Shown: positions 9,591 through 17,764 of the stretch, in pieces
How the letters are laid out: each line of letters starts with the position of its first letter
How positions within the stretch are numbered: position 1 is the stretch's first letter
NCBI GenBank assembly: GCA_934632155.1
Contig: CAKTXZ010000018.1
Location: 1-48,846 of the forward strand
Origin: an uncultured Clostridia bacterium
GTDB lineage: Bacteria; Bacillota; Clostridia; Christensenellales; Aristaeellaceae
Reading direction: 5' to 3'
DNA: 48,846 nucleotides
Program-made: the position numbers and the translations under genes
Notes under the pieces: model-generated
Database searches by the model: none
What the model saw: only the letters and a program-made list of their open reading frames with translations
Told to the model about the DNA's origin: nothing

Positions 9591-9875
9591 ATGAACGTGA
9601 AACCGTTGGGTGACCGCGTGGTCATCAAGAATGTAGAAACCGAAGAAACCACTAAGAGCGGTATCGTGCTGCCCGGCTCCGCCAAGGAAAAGCCCCAGAT
9701 GGCGCAGGTGCTGGCCGTGGGTCCCGGCGGCGTGGTGGACGGCAAGGAAGTTAAAATGCAGGTGGCCGTCGGCCAGAAGGTGATCTATTCCAAGTACGCC
9801 GGCACCGAAGTAAAGCTGGACGGGCAGGAAATGATTATCGTACGGCAGAGCGACATTCTGGCCGTTGTGGAATAA
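9591..9875 (+). CDS. groES: Co-chaperonin GroES
   Basis: A 94-residue GroES that caps the GroEL folding chamber. The N-terminus MNVKPLGDRVVIKNVETEE and mobile-loop region with SGIVLPGSAKEKP (contacts GroEL) are typical, as is the C-terminal strand SDILAVVE. AAGGAGG precedes the ATG. First gene of the CIRCE-controlled groESL operon, 30 bp before groEL. Confidence 0.98.
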   Translation: MNVKPLGDRVVIKNVETEETTKSGIVLPGSAKEKPQMAQVLAVGPGGVVDGKEVKMQVAVGQKVIYSKYAGTEVKLDGQEMIIVRQSDILAVVE

Positions 9876-9905
9876 CACGGCATATTGTGAAGGAGGCAAT
9901 TCATT

Positions 9906-11534
9906 ATGGCAAAGCAACTTAAATACGGCGAGGACGCGCGCCATTCTCTGGAAGCGGGCATCAACGCGCTGGCGAATACCGTGAAGATCACCATGGGGCC
10001 CAAGGGTCGCAACGTGGTGCTGGACAAGAAATACGGCTCTCCCCTCATCACCAACGACGGCGTGACCATCGCCAAGGAGATTGAGCTGGAGGATCCCTTT
10101 GAAAACATGGGCGCGCAGCTGATTAAGGAAGTCGCCACCAAGACCAACGACGTCGCCGGCGACGGCACCACCACCGCCACGCTGCTGGCGCAGGCCATCG
10201 TGCGCGAGGGTCTGAAGAATCTGGCTGCGGGCGCGAACCCGATGGTGCTCAAGAAGGGCATCGAGGACGCGACCGCCGCCGCCGTGGAGGGCCTGAAGGA
10301 AATTTCCCGCCCCATCTCCGGCAAGCAGGCGATTGCGCAGGTCGCTTCCATTTCCGCGGGCGACGAGGCTATCGGCCAGCTGATTTCCGACGCGATGGAG
10401 AAGGTCGGCAAGGACGGCGTTATCACCGTCGAGGAATCCAAGACCATGAAAACCGAAATGACCACCGTGGAGGGCATGCAGTTTGACCGCGGCTATGCCT
10501 CCGCCTATATGGTCACCGATACCGATAAGATGGTTGCCGAGCTGGATAACCCCATGATCCTGATTACCGATAAGAAGATCAGCAACATTCAGGAGATCCT
10601 GCCCGTTCTGGAGCAGGTTGTGCAGGCCGGCCGGAAGCTGCTTATCATCGCCGAGGACGTCGAGGGCGAGGCGCTGGCTACGCTGGTGGTCAACAAGCTG
10701 CGCGGCACGTTCACCTGCGTCGCCGTCAAGGCGCCCGGCTTTGGCGACCGCCGCAAGGAAATGCTGCGCGATATCGCCATCCTCACCGGCGGTCAGGTTA
10801 TCAGCGAGGAGCTGGGCCTTGACCTGAAGGAGACCAAGCTGGATATGCTGGGTCAGGCGCATCAGGTGAAGGTGGACAAGGAAAACACCACCATCATCGA
10901 CGGCGCGGGCAGCAAGGAGGAAATTGAAGCGCGCGTTGGCCAGATCAAGGCGCAGATTGCCGAAACCACCAGCGATTACGACCGTGAAAAGCTGCAGGAG
11001 CGGCTGGCCAAGCTGGCTGGCGGCGTGGCGGTCATTCAGGTCGGCGCGGCCACGGAAGTGGAAATGAAGGAACGCAAGATGCGCATCGAGGACGCGCTGG
11101 CCGCGACCCGCGCAGCCGTTGAAGAGGGCATCGTTCCCGGCGGCGGCGTGGCGCTGCTCAATGCGATTACCAAGGTGCAGCAGATCGTCGGCAAGAACAC
11201 CGGCGACGCGAAGACGGGCGTTCAGATCATCCTGCGCGCGATGGAGGAGCCCATCCGCCAGATCGCGATCAACGCCGGCATCGACGGCGCCGTCATCATC
11301 GAGAACATCCGCCGCAGCCGCAAGACCGGCTATGGCTACGACGCGCTCAAGGGCGAATATGTCGACATGATCGACCGCGGCATCATCGACCCCACCAAGG
11401 TCGCCCGCAGCGCCCTGCAGAACGCCGCCTCCGTCGCCGCGATGGTGCTGACCACCGAATCGCTGGTGACCGACATCCCCGCGCCCGAACCCGCCGCGCC
11501 CGCCGCAAACCCCGGCATGGGCGGCATGTACTAA
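9906..11534 (+). CDS. groEL: Chaperonin GroEL
   Basis: A 542-residue HSP60 ATPase forming the double-ring folding chamber. Nucleotide-binding motifs TMGPKGRNVVLDK and GDGTTTATLLAQAI are at the N-terminus, the apical-domain segment DRGYASAYMVTD follows, and the C-terminus carries a short GMGGMY tail, as in most single-copy GroELs. GAAGGAGG precedes the ATG. Transcribed with groES, and followed by a terminator. Confidence 0.98.
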   Translation: MAKQLKYGEDARHSLEAGINALANTVKITMGPKGRNVVLDKKYGSPLITNDGVTIAKEIELEDPFENMGAQLIKEVATKTNDVAGDGTTTATLLAQAIVREGLKNLAAGANPMVLKKGIEDATAAAVEGLKEISRPISGKQAIAQVASISAGDEAIGQLISDAMEKVGKDGVITVEESKTMKTEMTTVEGMQFDRGYASAYMVTDTDKMVAELDNPMILITDKKISNIQEILPVLEQVVQAGRKLLIIAEDVEGEALATLVVNKLRGTFTCVAVKAPGFGDRRKEMLRDIAILTGGQVISEELGLDLKETKLDMLGQAHQVKVDKENTTIIDGAGSKEEIEARVGQIKAQIAETTSDYDREKLQERLAKLAGGVAVIQVGAATEVEMKERKMRIEDALAATRAAVEEGIVPGGGVALLNAITKVQQIVGKNTGDAKTGVQIILRAMEEPIRQIAINAGIDGAVIIENIRRSRKTGYGYDALKGEYVDMIDRGIIDPTKVARSALQNAASVAAMVLTTESLVTDIPAPEPAAPAANPGMGGMY

Positions 11535-11575
11535 GCAAAATAAAGAAGGGGAAGAGATCGTCTTCCGCCATTCAG

Positions 11576-11598
11576 GCCCCCGCGCGAGCGGGGGCTTT
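11576..11598 (+). terminator. Terminator of groESL
   Basis: GCCCCCG / CGGGGGC stem with a CGCGAG loop, then TTT. The T run is short. Confidence 0.65.
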
Positions 11599-11635
11599 GC
11601 CATTGTCGGGAGATTGGATTGTATGAAAGCAAAAA

Positions 11636-11664
11636 TTGACGCGCCGCGCAAAAAATGCTACACT
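11636..11664 (+). promoter_or_regulatory. Promoter of the glycosyltransferase gene
   Basis: -35 TTGACG (11636-11641), 17-bp spacer, -10 TACACT (11659-11664). Confidence 0.75.
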
Positions 11665-11766
11665 AGACATGCGGCGCGCGGGAAAGCGCCCGCATTCGGG
11701 CATTTGGGTATGGCGTGATGCGCTCTGGGCGTTTGCGCACGCGCAGCTTGACGGAGGGTGAAGACA

Positions 11767-12882
11767 ATGAGGGCGCTCATCTTATCCTGCAATACAGGCG
11801 GCGGACATAATGCCGCGGGCCGCGCGATGGCCGAATGCTTTATCCGCCACGGCGACGAGGCGCTGTTTCCCGATTTTCTGGGGCTGAAGAACGAAACGGT
11901 TTCGCGGGTCGTGGGGGACGCGTATATCGACATGGCGCGCCGTACGCCGCGGCTTTTCGGCGGCGCGTACCGGCTGGGTATGGCCGTGTCGCGGCATTTC
12001 AGCCGCAGCCCCGTCTATCAGGCGAACCATTACATGGCCAAGTATCTGGCCGAATATTTGCGGGAGAATCCCGTGGACGTTATCGTCATGCCGCACCTTT
12101 ACCCCGCGGAAACGGTAACGTATATGAAGCGCCGCGGCGAGGCGCTGCCGCCGACCTATGCCGTCGCGACGGATTATACCTGCGTTCCCTTCTGGGAGGA
12201 AACGGACTGCGATTATTATGTTATCCCGCACGCCGAGCTGGCGGGCGAATTTATCGATCGCGGCGTGCCGCCGGAGAAGCTGCTGCCCTACGGCATCCCG
12301 ACCTCCGACGCCTACCGGCAGGGGCAGACGCGTGATGCGGCGCGCGCGGCGCTCGGCCTGCCCGCCGAGGGCGATTGCCTGCTTGTCATGGGCGGCAGCA
12401 TGGGCGCGGGCTCGCTGCTGCAACTGACCAAATGCCTGCTGGCCGACGCGCCGGGGGCGCATATTGTCGTCATTGCGGGCAGCAACCGAAAAACGGCGGA
12501 GAAGCTGCAGGCGCTGGCCGGGCAAGACGCGCGCCTGACCGTGCTGCCCTTTACCAAGCAGGTGCCGTTGTATTTTCGGGCCTGCGACGCGCTGTTTACC
12601 AAGCCCGGCGGGCTGACCTCCACCGAGGCCGCCGTCAGCGGCATTCCGATTATCCACACCGCGCCCATTCCGGGCTGTGAAACGCAAAACCGCGCGTTTT
12701 TTACCAAGCATGGGCTGAGCGTTTCCGCCTCCACCGTTCAGGGACAGGCGGCAGCGGGGCTCGCGCTGCTTGCGCTGCCTGACGCGCGCGCTGAAATGGC
12801 GAAAAAGCAGCGTGAATATATTCATGCCGATGCGGCGGAGCGGATTTATCAGCATATTCGGGCCCGCGTCGAAGGGCGCTGA
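11767..12882 (+). CDS. GT28-type glycosyltransferase, UgtP/MGDG synthase-like
   Basis: A 371-residue membrane-associated glycosyltransferase of the family that moves glucose or galactose from a UDP-sugar onto diacylglycerol to make glycolipid (and the teichoic-acid anchor). The MGDG-synthase N domain begins with SCNTGGGHNAAGRAM and includes VIVMPHLYPAE; the nucleotide-sugar domain has VMGGSMGAGSLLQL and the GT28 donor loop KPGGLTSTEAAVSGIP. No signal peptide. GGAGGG at 11753-11758 sits 8 bp from the ATG at 11767, so I prefer this to the GTG at 11758, which overlaps the ribosome binding site. Single-gene unit. Exact sugar and acceptor unknown. Confidence 0.88.
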   Translation: MRALILSCNTGGGHNAAGRAMAECFIRHGDEALFPDFLGLKNETVSRVVGDAYIDMARRTPRLFGGAYRLGMAVSRHFSRSPVYQANHYMAKYLAEYLRENPVDVIVMPHLYPAETVTYMKRRGEALPPTYAVATDYTCVPFWEETDCDYYVIPHAELAGEFIDRGVPPEKLLPYGIPTSDAYRQGQTRDAARAALGLPAEGDCLLVMGGSMGAGSLLQLTKCLLADAPGAHIVVIAGSNRKTAEKLQALAGQDARLTVLPFTKQVPLYFRACDALFTKPGGLTSTEAAVSGIPIIHTAPIPGCETQNRAFFTKHGLSVSASTVQGQAAAGLALLALPDARAEMAKKQREYIHADAAERIYQHIRARVEGR

Positions 12883-12921
12883 CGCGCTTCGGGCGGCGGA
12901 AAAGGTATGTTCGGCAGCCAT

Positions 12922-12955
12922 CAAATGCAAGTCTGCGAAAGCGGTCTTACATTTG
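12922..12955. repeat. Solitary hairpin fragment of the repeat element
   Basis: CAAATGCAAG pairs with CTTACATTTG around an inner GC/GC stem. It closely matches the second hairpin of the repeat element present in full 120 bp downstream, so it looks like a remnant or free module. Confidence 0.6.
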
Positions 12956-13039
12956 GGGCGTCCATTTGTTGAAAAACGGGCGGCGAAAGCCGGCTCAAAG
13001 TGCGCCGCCTGTCTGAATGGGAGCATGGTATCAGAATTT

Positions 13040-13075
13040 AACAGGGCTGTTGCAGGCGGTGCAGCAGCCCTGTTT
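13040..13075 (+). terminator. Terminator-like hairpin invaded by element copy 2
   Basis: AACAGGGCTG pairs with CAGCCCTGTT and ends in TTT; it plausibly terminates the glycosyltransferase gene. The element begins directly after the T run, and the right arm is repeated beyond it at 13311-13321. Confidence 0.7.
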
Positions 13076-13306
13076 CAGACTGTCGAAAAAGCTTTTTCGA
13101 TAGTCTGCAAATGCAAGTCCGCTAAAGCAGACTTACATTTGAACCATCATTTTCGTGTAAGTCTACGGCTTACGGTCGGAAAAAGATCGCGGAAGCGGTC
13201 GTTTCTACCGCTCCTCGAACCAGCAAAGCCGGTTCTGCAGATGAAAAATGAAGGGGCCGCGACCCCTTCATTCATCCCCGGAACGCTAACAAGGCTTTTT
13301 TGACAG
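13076..13306. mobile_element. Multi-hairpin repeat element, copy 2 (MITE-like)
   Basis: Starts CAGACTGTCGAAAAAGC, and its conserved end TGACAGGCAG runs to 13310. The hairpin chain of copy 1 is conserved with compensatory and drift changes (GTAAGTC/GGCTTAC, ATGAAGGGG/CCCCTTCAT intact). Direct repeats flank it: CAGCCCTGTTT (11 bp) if the conserved end is taken as 13310, or GCAGCAGCCCTGTTT (15 bp; 13061-13075 and 13307-13321) by maximal match. No gene inside. Confidence 0.82.
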
Positions 13307-13321
13307 GCAGCAGCCCTGTTT
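13307..13321. repeat. Right flanking direct repeat of element copy 2
   Basis: Duplicate of 13061-13075, the right arm and T run of the terminator-like hairpin, followed by ATGTTTTTT. Confidence 0.75.
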
Positions 13322-13413
13322 ATGTTTTTTGAAAAACGCGATCGATGGACATGCCGGGCAAGCGCCTCGCCCTGCCGCGGCTTAGATGTCGTTGAGAACG
13401 GCTTGATTTTCGG

Positions 13414-14070
13414 TTATATTTGCGCGTGGAAGATGTTCAAGTCTGCATTTGTGAAATACTTGTAGCTGACAAAGATATAGACCTGCGGCGATAGGGTGTA
13501 GTTGCAGCAGCACGCCAGATCGATCTGTGCGTGCTCATCCTTTCCAAAATCGACGATTCGATGTTCTTCTATCGTCGGCTCCCTTCGAAAGCAGGAGGAA
13601 CCGTTGTTGAGGTTGCTCAGCTTGTCCGCGAGAATTGTGGCCGTAGTCCTGACGAGATGGTCGGGACTGCCGTTGAATCCCGGATCGGGGCCGTATCTGT
13701 CCACATATGCCCGCAGCTTTGTCAAGGCCGTATTTTCCTTACTGCCGATGAAGCTGATGAAATCAAAAAAGGACGGCAGCTTTTCGCGAAAGGGGCTGCG
13801 GACGGAGGGATCATAAAAAGGCCAGCAGCGGCAGTCGATAGGAAAGCAACCTTTCTCCCACACGACCTCCTGCAGCTTGTCCGCTGAAAATATATATTCA
13901 ATCCGTACGTTGGCAATTCCCGCGACCGTGCCCTTCTGCGTCCGGAGGCGCTCCTGCGTGCATCTTTCCTCGTCAAAGGGAAGCGTTTCCTTTGCTCGAA
14001 CGGTTGCCATGGAATCGCCGAAGCGAACGTCGTTTCGCAGCGTGAAGCCATAGGATGATTCTTCGGGCAT
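13414..14070 (-). CDS. Hypothetical protein, divergent from an XRE regulator
   Basis: A 218-residue soluble protein I do not recognise. It has no signal peptide or membrane segment. Visible features are a cysteine-rich DCRCWPFYDPS stretch near the middle, an RTTATILADKLSNLNN helix, and a CCCNYTLSPQVYIFVSYKYF strand region near the end. The ATG at 14070 is taken because AAAGGAG lies about 8 bp upstream; an ATG 12 codons earlier lacks this. A near-consensus promoter with an operator-like palindrome in its spacer drives it, and the regulator at 14203 is divergent. AT content is higher than in neighbours, which hints at recent acquisition. Confidence 0.75.
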   Translation of the reverse strand: MPEESSYGFTLRNDVRFGDSMATVRAKETLPFDEERCTQERLRTQKGTVAGIANVRIEYIFSADKLQEVVWEKGCFPIDCRCWPFYDPSVRSPFREKLPSFFDFISFIGSKENTALTKLRAYVDRYGPDPGFNGSPDHLVRTTATILADKLSNLNNGSSCFRREPTIEEHRIVDFGKDEHAQIDLACCCNYTLSPQVYIFVSYKYFTNADLNIFHAQI

Positions 14071-14136
14071 TTTCGCCTCTCCTTTGTTTTTGTCTGTAAA
14101 CACCGATGCAAAGCGCGCTTTCTTTCGGTCATGCTC

Positions 14137-14165
14137 ATTATACTCAATATATTGAGTATAGTCAA
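14137..14165 (-). promoter_or_regulatory. Strong promoter of the hypothetical gene
   Basis: Minus strand: -35 TTGACT (14160-14165), 17-bp spacer, -10 TATAAT (14137-14142). Confidence 0.85.
14141..14158. promoter_or_regulatory. Perfect 18-bp palindromic operator
   Basis: TACTCAATATATTGAGTA is a perfect palindrome filling the promoter spacer and overlapping the -10 box of the minus-strand gene. A related half site (GTCAATATATT) follows at 14161. It is the natural target for the XRE protein encoded 45 bp away. Confidence 0.8.
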
Positions 14166-14202
14166 TATATTAAATTGGATAAGATAGGGCAGGGTGAGAA
14201 AA

Positions 14203-14409
14203 ATGATTTCATACCGGCCTTTCTTTGAAACACTGCTGCGAAAAAACGTGACGGAATATCAGTTGATTTTTAAGCAGGGAATATCGGCAAACACCATTCA
14301 TCGGATGAAGCATGGGGAGGCGATCAGCACAAAAACGATTGATACGCTTTGCTTTATTCTGAATTGCCCGGTAAGCGATATTCTGGAGTATGTCCGGGAT
14401 ACATGAAGG
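14203..14409 (+). CDS. XRE-family helix-turn-helix regulator
   Basis: A 67-68 residue Cro/CI-like DNA-binding protein made of little more than the HTH fold: FETLLRKNVTEYQLIFKQGISANTIHRMKHGEAISTKTIDTL, then LNCPVSDILEYV. The stop codon TGA ends near 14406. I prefer the ATG at 14203, which has AGGGTGAG upstream, over the in-frame GTG at 14194, which is part of that site. It is divergent from the unknown gene at 13414, with a palindrome between, suggesting that it represses that gene and perhaps itself. A toxin-antitoxin reading is possible but unsupported by any toxin motif. Confidence 0.82.
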
Positions 14410-14723
14410 GGCTGCAGGAGGGCCTTGCGCGGCGGCGCGGCGGCAACGCCATCCCTTGGAAACTTTACCAGCGGCGCAAAACGGGCTGCCGCACACAACA
14501 TTTTGCGGCGCGCCGTGATTCCATGCCCAAGATGGGGAAATAGCGCGGGAAGCGGCGGCGGCGCGGGGCCGCCAAGCGGCGAAAGGCGCGCGGCGGAGCC
14601 TGATGCGATACGCCCGGAAGCGTTGACATAACAAAACATGGAAAGGCGCGCGAAACGGCGATTTGCGGAAGCAAAAACATGAAAAAAAGCGAAAAAAAAA
14701 GTGAAAACAGGGGCGGAAAATGC
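14410..14723. other. Gene-free stretch before the r-protein promoter
   Basis: No gene I can support. GC-rich sequence with short inverted repeats (for example GCGGCGGCGCGGGGCCGCC at 14551-14569), then an A-rich run at 14670-14703 directly upstream of the -35 box that could act as an UP-element-like or curved-DNA activator. Confidence 0.45.
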
Positions 14724-14752
14724 TTGCAATCGGGAAAAAAATGCTCTATAAT
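14724..14752 (+). promoter_or_regulatory. Promoter of the S10 ribosomal protein super-operon
   Basis: -35 TTGCAA (14724-14729), 17-bp spacer, -10 TATAAT (14747-14752), with an A-rich tract just upstream. I saw no other strong promoter before rplQ, so this probably drives most of the 16-kb cluster. Confidence 0.88.
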
Positions 14753-14759
14753 ATGACTG

Positions 14760-14975
14760 TTGTCTGTTTATGGGATGAGGCGGTAAGTTGCCGTTCGGGC
14801 CAGAACGGGTAATTATCGCGGACCAGCCGGGGCACGACCCCGACGAACGGACTCGAGCCGCAGAAAAACTGCGGAAGGCGACGGGCTCCCACGGACATGA
14901 GAAACGCACCCTGCGAGGCGTAGCCAGCCGCATGGGAGACTCCCCCCGTGACAGCCGTGAGTACGAAATCAAGGA
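14760..14975 (+). ncRNA. Structured 5' leader of the S10 operon
   Basis: About 220 nt of untranslated RNA with clear hairpins: CCGTTC/GAACGG (14791-14808), CGGGG/CCCCG (14828-14842), CCGCAG-A5-CTGCGG (14858-14874) and an outer CACGG/CCGTG arm (about 14890-14953). Long leaders before rpsJ mediate L4 autoregulation in gamma-proteobacteria; whether this one binds an r-protein is inference. No T-run attenuator is obvious. Confidence 0.65.
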
Positions 14976-14984
14976 GGAAAAAAC

Positions 14985-15293
14985 ATGGCCAGCCAGAAAA
15001 TCCGCATCAAGCTCAAGGCGTACGAGCACAACCTGATCGATCAGTCCGCCGAGCGCATTGTGGAAACCGCGAAGCGCACCGGCGCACGGGTATCCGGCCC
15101 GATTCCGCTTCCCACCGAAAAGGAGATCGTCACGATCCTCCGCGCCCCGCACAAGTATAAGGACAGCCGCGAGCAGTTTGAACGCCGCACGCATAAGCGC
15201 CTCATCGACGTGCACAATCCCAATCCCCGCACCGTGGACGCCATGATGAAGCTCGATTTGCCCGCTGGCGTCGAGATCGAAATCAAGCTGTAA
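14985..15293 (+). CDS. rpsJ: 30S ribosomal protein S10
   Basis: A 102-residue S10 (NusE), part of the 30S head and also a transcription antitermination factor. Typical N-terminus SQKIRIKLKAYEHNLID and the HNPNPRTVDAMMKLDLPAGVEIEIKL tail. AAGGAGG precedes the ATG. First gene of the super-operon, behind a structured leader. Confidence 0.98.
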   Translation: MASQKIRIKLKAYEHNLIDQSAERIVETAKRTGARVSGPIPLPTEKEIVTILRAPHKYKDSREQFERRTHKRLIDVHNPNPRTVDAMMKLDLPAGVEIEIKL

Positions 15294-15307
15294 GCAGGAG
15301 GGCAATT

Positions 15308-15949
15308 ATGAAAAAGGCAATCGTAGGCAAAAAGCTGGGGATGACCCAGATTTTCCTGCCCGACGGCCGTCTGGTTCCCGTGACGGTCATCCAGGCGGGC
15401 CCCTGCACCGTGGTGCAGAAGAAGACCATCGAAAAGGACGGCTATGAGGCCGTGCAGTTCGGCTTCGACCAGATTCCCGAAAACCGCGTGGAAAAGCTGG
15501 TGAACAAGCCGGACGCGGGCCACTTCAAGAAGGCCGGCGTCGCCCCGATGCGCAAGCTGCGCGAATTCCGTCTGGATGATTGCGCCGCCTATGAAATCGG
15601 TCAGGTCGTCAAGGCCGACGTCTTCGAAGAGGGCGAAAAGATCGACATCACCGGCATCACCAAGGGCCGCGGCTACACCGGCGCGATCTACCGCTGGAAC
15701 CAGCATACCGGCCCCATGGCGCACGGCTCCAAGTATCATCGCGGTCTGGGCTCCATGAGCGCGAACTCCGACCCCTCCCGCGTGTTCAAGAACAAGCACA
15801 TGCCCGGCCATTACGGCGTCGAGCGCGTGACGATTCAGAACCTGTCCATCGTCAAGGTGGACGGCGAACGCAGCCTGCTGCTCGTTCGCGGCGCGGTTCC
15901 CGGCCCCAAGGAAGGCCTGCTGCTTATCCGCAATACCTGCAAGGCCTGA
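15308..15949 (+). CDS. rplC: 50S ribosomal protein L3
   Basis: A 213-residue L3 that nucleates 50S assembly and reaches the peptidyl-transferase centre. Starts MKKAIVGKKLGMTQIF; the extended-loop motif HGSKYHRGLGSMS is present, with its conserved glycine-rich continuation and the terminal GPKEGLLLIRN. GCAGGAGGG ribosome binding site; 14 bp after rpsJ. Confidence 0.98.
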   Translation: MKKAIVGKKLGMTQIFLPDGRLVPVTVIQAGPCTVVQKKTIEKDGYEAVQFGFDQIPENRVEKLVNKPDAGHFKKAGVAPMRKLREFRLDDCAAYEIGQVVKADVFEEGEKIDITGITKGRGYTGAIYRWNQHTGPMAHGSKYHRGLGSMSANSDPSRVFKNKHMPGHYGVERVTIQNLSIVKVDGERSLLLVRGAVPGPKEGLLLIRNTCKA

Positions 15950-15968
15950 TTGAAGGAGGACAAAAACA

Positions 15969-16592
15969 ATGCCTAATATCGAAGTTGTCGACATGCAGGG
16001 CAAGAAAGTGGGCAGCATGGAGCTGAGCGAAGAAATCTTCGCCGCGAAAGTGAATGCCCCCGCCATGCATCTGGTCGTCCGCTCCATCCTGGCCAATCAG
16101 CGTCAGGGTACCCAAAGCGCCCTCACCCGCGGCATGGTTCGCGGCGGCGGCCGGAAGATCTACCGCCAGAAGGGCACCGGTAACGCTCGCCATCATGGCA
16201 ACCGCGCTCCCCAGTTCCGTCATGGCGGCGTGGTGTTCGCGCCCCAGCCCCGCGATTACGTGGTGAAGGTGCCCAAGAAGGTGCGCCGCATCGCCATGAA
16301 GAGCGCGCTGACCGAAAAGTTCAACGAGGGCAACATCATCGTGGTCGACCAGATCACGCTGGCCGAAGCCAAGACCAAGCACATGGTCGAGGTGCTCAAG
16401 AATCTGGGCGTCGAAAAGAAGGCGCTGCTCGTGCTTCCCGGCCGCGACGAAACCGTTATCCGCGCCGGCAAGAACATTCCCACCCTCAAGGACGCCTACG
16501 TCAACACCATCAATGTGTATGACCTGCTCAACGCCGAAAAGATCATCGTGCTGAAGGCGGCCATGGAAAGCATTCAGGAGGTGTACGCATGA
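15969..16592 (+). CDS. rplD: 50S ribosomal protein L4
   Basis: A 207-residue L4 lining the exit tunnel. The long basic loop with GGGRKIYRQKGTGNARHH (KGTGRAR-type core) and GGVVFAPQPRDY is diagnostic. In enteric bacteria L4 represses its own operon; the leader upstream of rpsJ makes that worth asking here. Overlaps rplW by 4 bp (ATGA). Confidence 0.98.
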   Translation: MPNIEVVDMQGKKVGSMELSEEIFAAKVNAPAMHLVVRSILANQRQGTQSALTRGMVRGGGRKIYRQKGTGNARHHGNRAPQFRHGGVVFAPQPRDYVVKVPKKVRRIAMKSALTEKFNEGNIIVVDQITLAEAKTKHMVEVLKNLGVEKKALLVLPGRDETVIRAGKNIPTLKDAYVNTINVYDLLNAEKIIVLKAAMESIQEVYA

Positions 16593-16885
16593 AAAATCCT
16601 CATGACATCATCCTGCGCCCCGTCCTGACGGAAAAGGGCTACGACGGCATCGCCGATAAGCGCTATGTCTTCGAAGTGGCCATCGACGCAAACAAGGTCG
16701 AGATTAAAAAGGCGCTGGAGAAGGTATTTCCTTCTATTAAAGTAGCGCGGGTCAACACCCTGCGTACCCTCGGCAAAATCAAGCGTCAGGGCGCGCACGC
16801 CGGCCGTACCCCCGAGATCAAGAAGGCCTACGTCGTGCTGACGGAAGATTCCAAGCCCATCGAGTTCTTCGAGGGCATGGTGTAA
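16589..16885 (+). CDS. rplW: 50S ribosomal protein L23
   Basis: A 98-residue L23, at the tunnel exit, where it docks trigger factor and SRP. Signature VLTEKGYDGIADKRYVFEV and the KKAYVVLTEDSKPIEFFEG tail. Translationally coupled to rplD through the overlapping ATGA. Confidence 0.97.
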   Translation: MKNPHDIILRPVLTEKGYDGIADKRYVFEVAIDANKVEIKKALEKVFPSIKVARVNTLRTLGKIKRQGAHAGRTPEIKKAYVVLTEDSKPIEFFEGMV

Positions 16886-16900
16886 GGGAGGAGAAGAATT

Positions 16901-17734
16901 ATGGCCATCCGAGTTTATAAGCCGACTTCGTCCGCCCGCCGCTTTATGTCGGTGCTGACGTATGAAGAAATCACCAAGAAGACGCCGGAAAAGAGCCTGA
17001 CCGAATACCTCAAAAAGCATTCCGGCCGCAACAAGCAGGGCAAGATCACCGTTCGCCATCAGGGCGGCGGCAACAAGGTCAAGTACCGCGTGATCGACTT
17101 CAAGCGCAACAAGCTGGGCATTCCCGCCAAGGTTGCCGCGATTGAATACGACCCCAACCGCAGCGCGTTCATCGCCCTGCTCAACTATGCCGACGGCGAA
17201 AAGCGCTACATTCTGGCGCCGCTGGATCTGAAGGTCGGCGATACCGTGGTTGCCGGCGAAAACGCCGACATCAAGCCCGGCAACGCGCTGCCCATGGCCA
17301 ACATCCCCGTCGGTACCCTGATCCATAACCTTGAGATCAAGCCCGGCCGCGGCGGCCAGCTTGTTCGTTCCGCCGGCGCTTACGCGCAGCTGATGGGCAA
17401 GGAAGGCGCTTACGCGCAGGTGCGTATGCCCTCCGGCGAATTCCGCAAGTTCCCTGTGAACGCCATGGCCACCATCGGCACCGTGGGCAACACCGACCAC
17501 AGCAACGTTCGCATCGGTAAGGCCGGCCGCAAGCGTCATATGGGCATTCGTCCCACCGTCCGCGGCGTTGTGATGAACCCGTGCGACCATCCCCATGGCG
17601 GCGGCGAAGGCAAATCCCCCGTTGGTATGCCCGCTCCTGTTACTCCGTGGGGCAAGCCGGCGCTGGGCCTGAAGACCCGCAAGCACAAGAAGTATTCCAA
17701 TAACTTGATCGTCAAGCGTGCCAGCAAGAAGTAA
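16901..17734 (+). CDS. rplB: 50S ribosomal protein L2
   Basis: A 277-residue L2, needed for subunit joining and peptidyl transfer. Both RNA-binding halves are visible: GRNKQGKITVRHQGGG at the N-side and the C-terminal RGVVMNPCDHPHGGGEGKSP with the conserved histidine. Full length; GGGAGGAG ribosome binding site. Confidence 0.98.
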   Translation: MAIRVYKPTSSARRFMSVLTYEEITKKTPEKSLTEYLKKHSGRNKQGKITVRHQGGGNKVKYRVIDFKRNKLGIPAKVAAIEYDPNRSAFIALLNYADGEKRYILAPLDLKVGDTVVAGENADIKPGNALPMANIPVGTLIHNLEIKPGRGGQLVRSAGAYAQLMGKEGAYAQVRMPSGEFRKFPVNAMATIGTVGNTDHSNVRIGKAGRKRHMGIRPTVRGVVMNPCDHPHGGGEGKSPVGMPAPVTPWGKPALGLKTRKHKKYSNNLIVKRASKK

Positions 17735-17764
17735 GCCCGGCGCATATAGGAAGGAGGCAACCCC

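Noticed and set aside
9576..11651. A 691-codon open frame antisense to groES-groEL
   Set aside because: It is a GC-rich shadow of groESL: no conserved domain, no ribosome binding site, and the sense strand encodes two unmistakable chaperonins.
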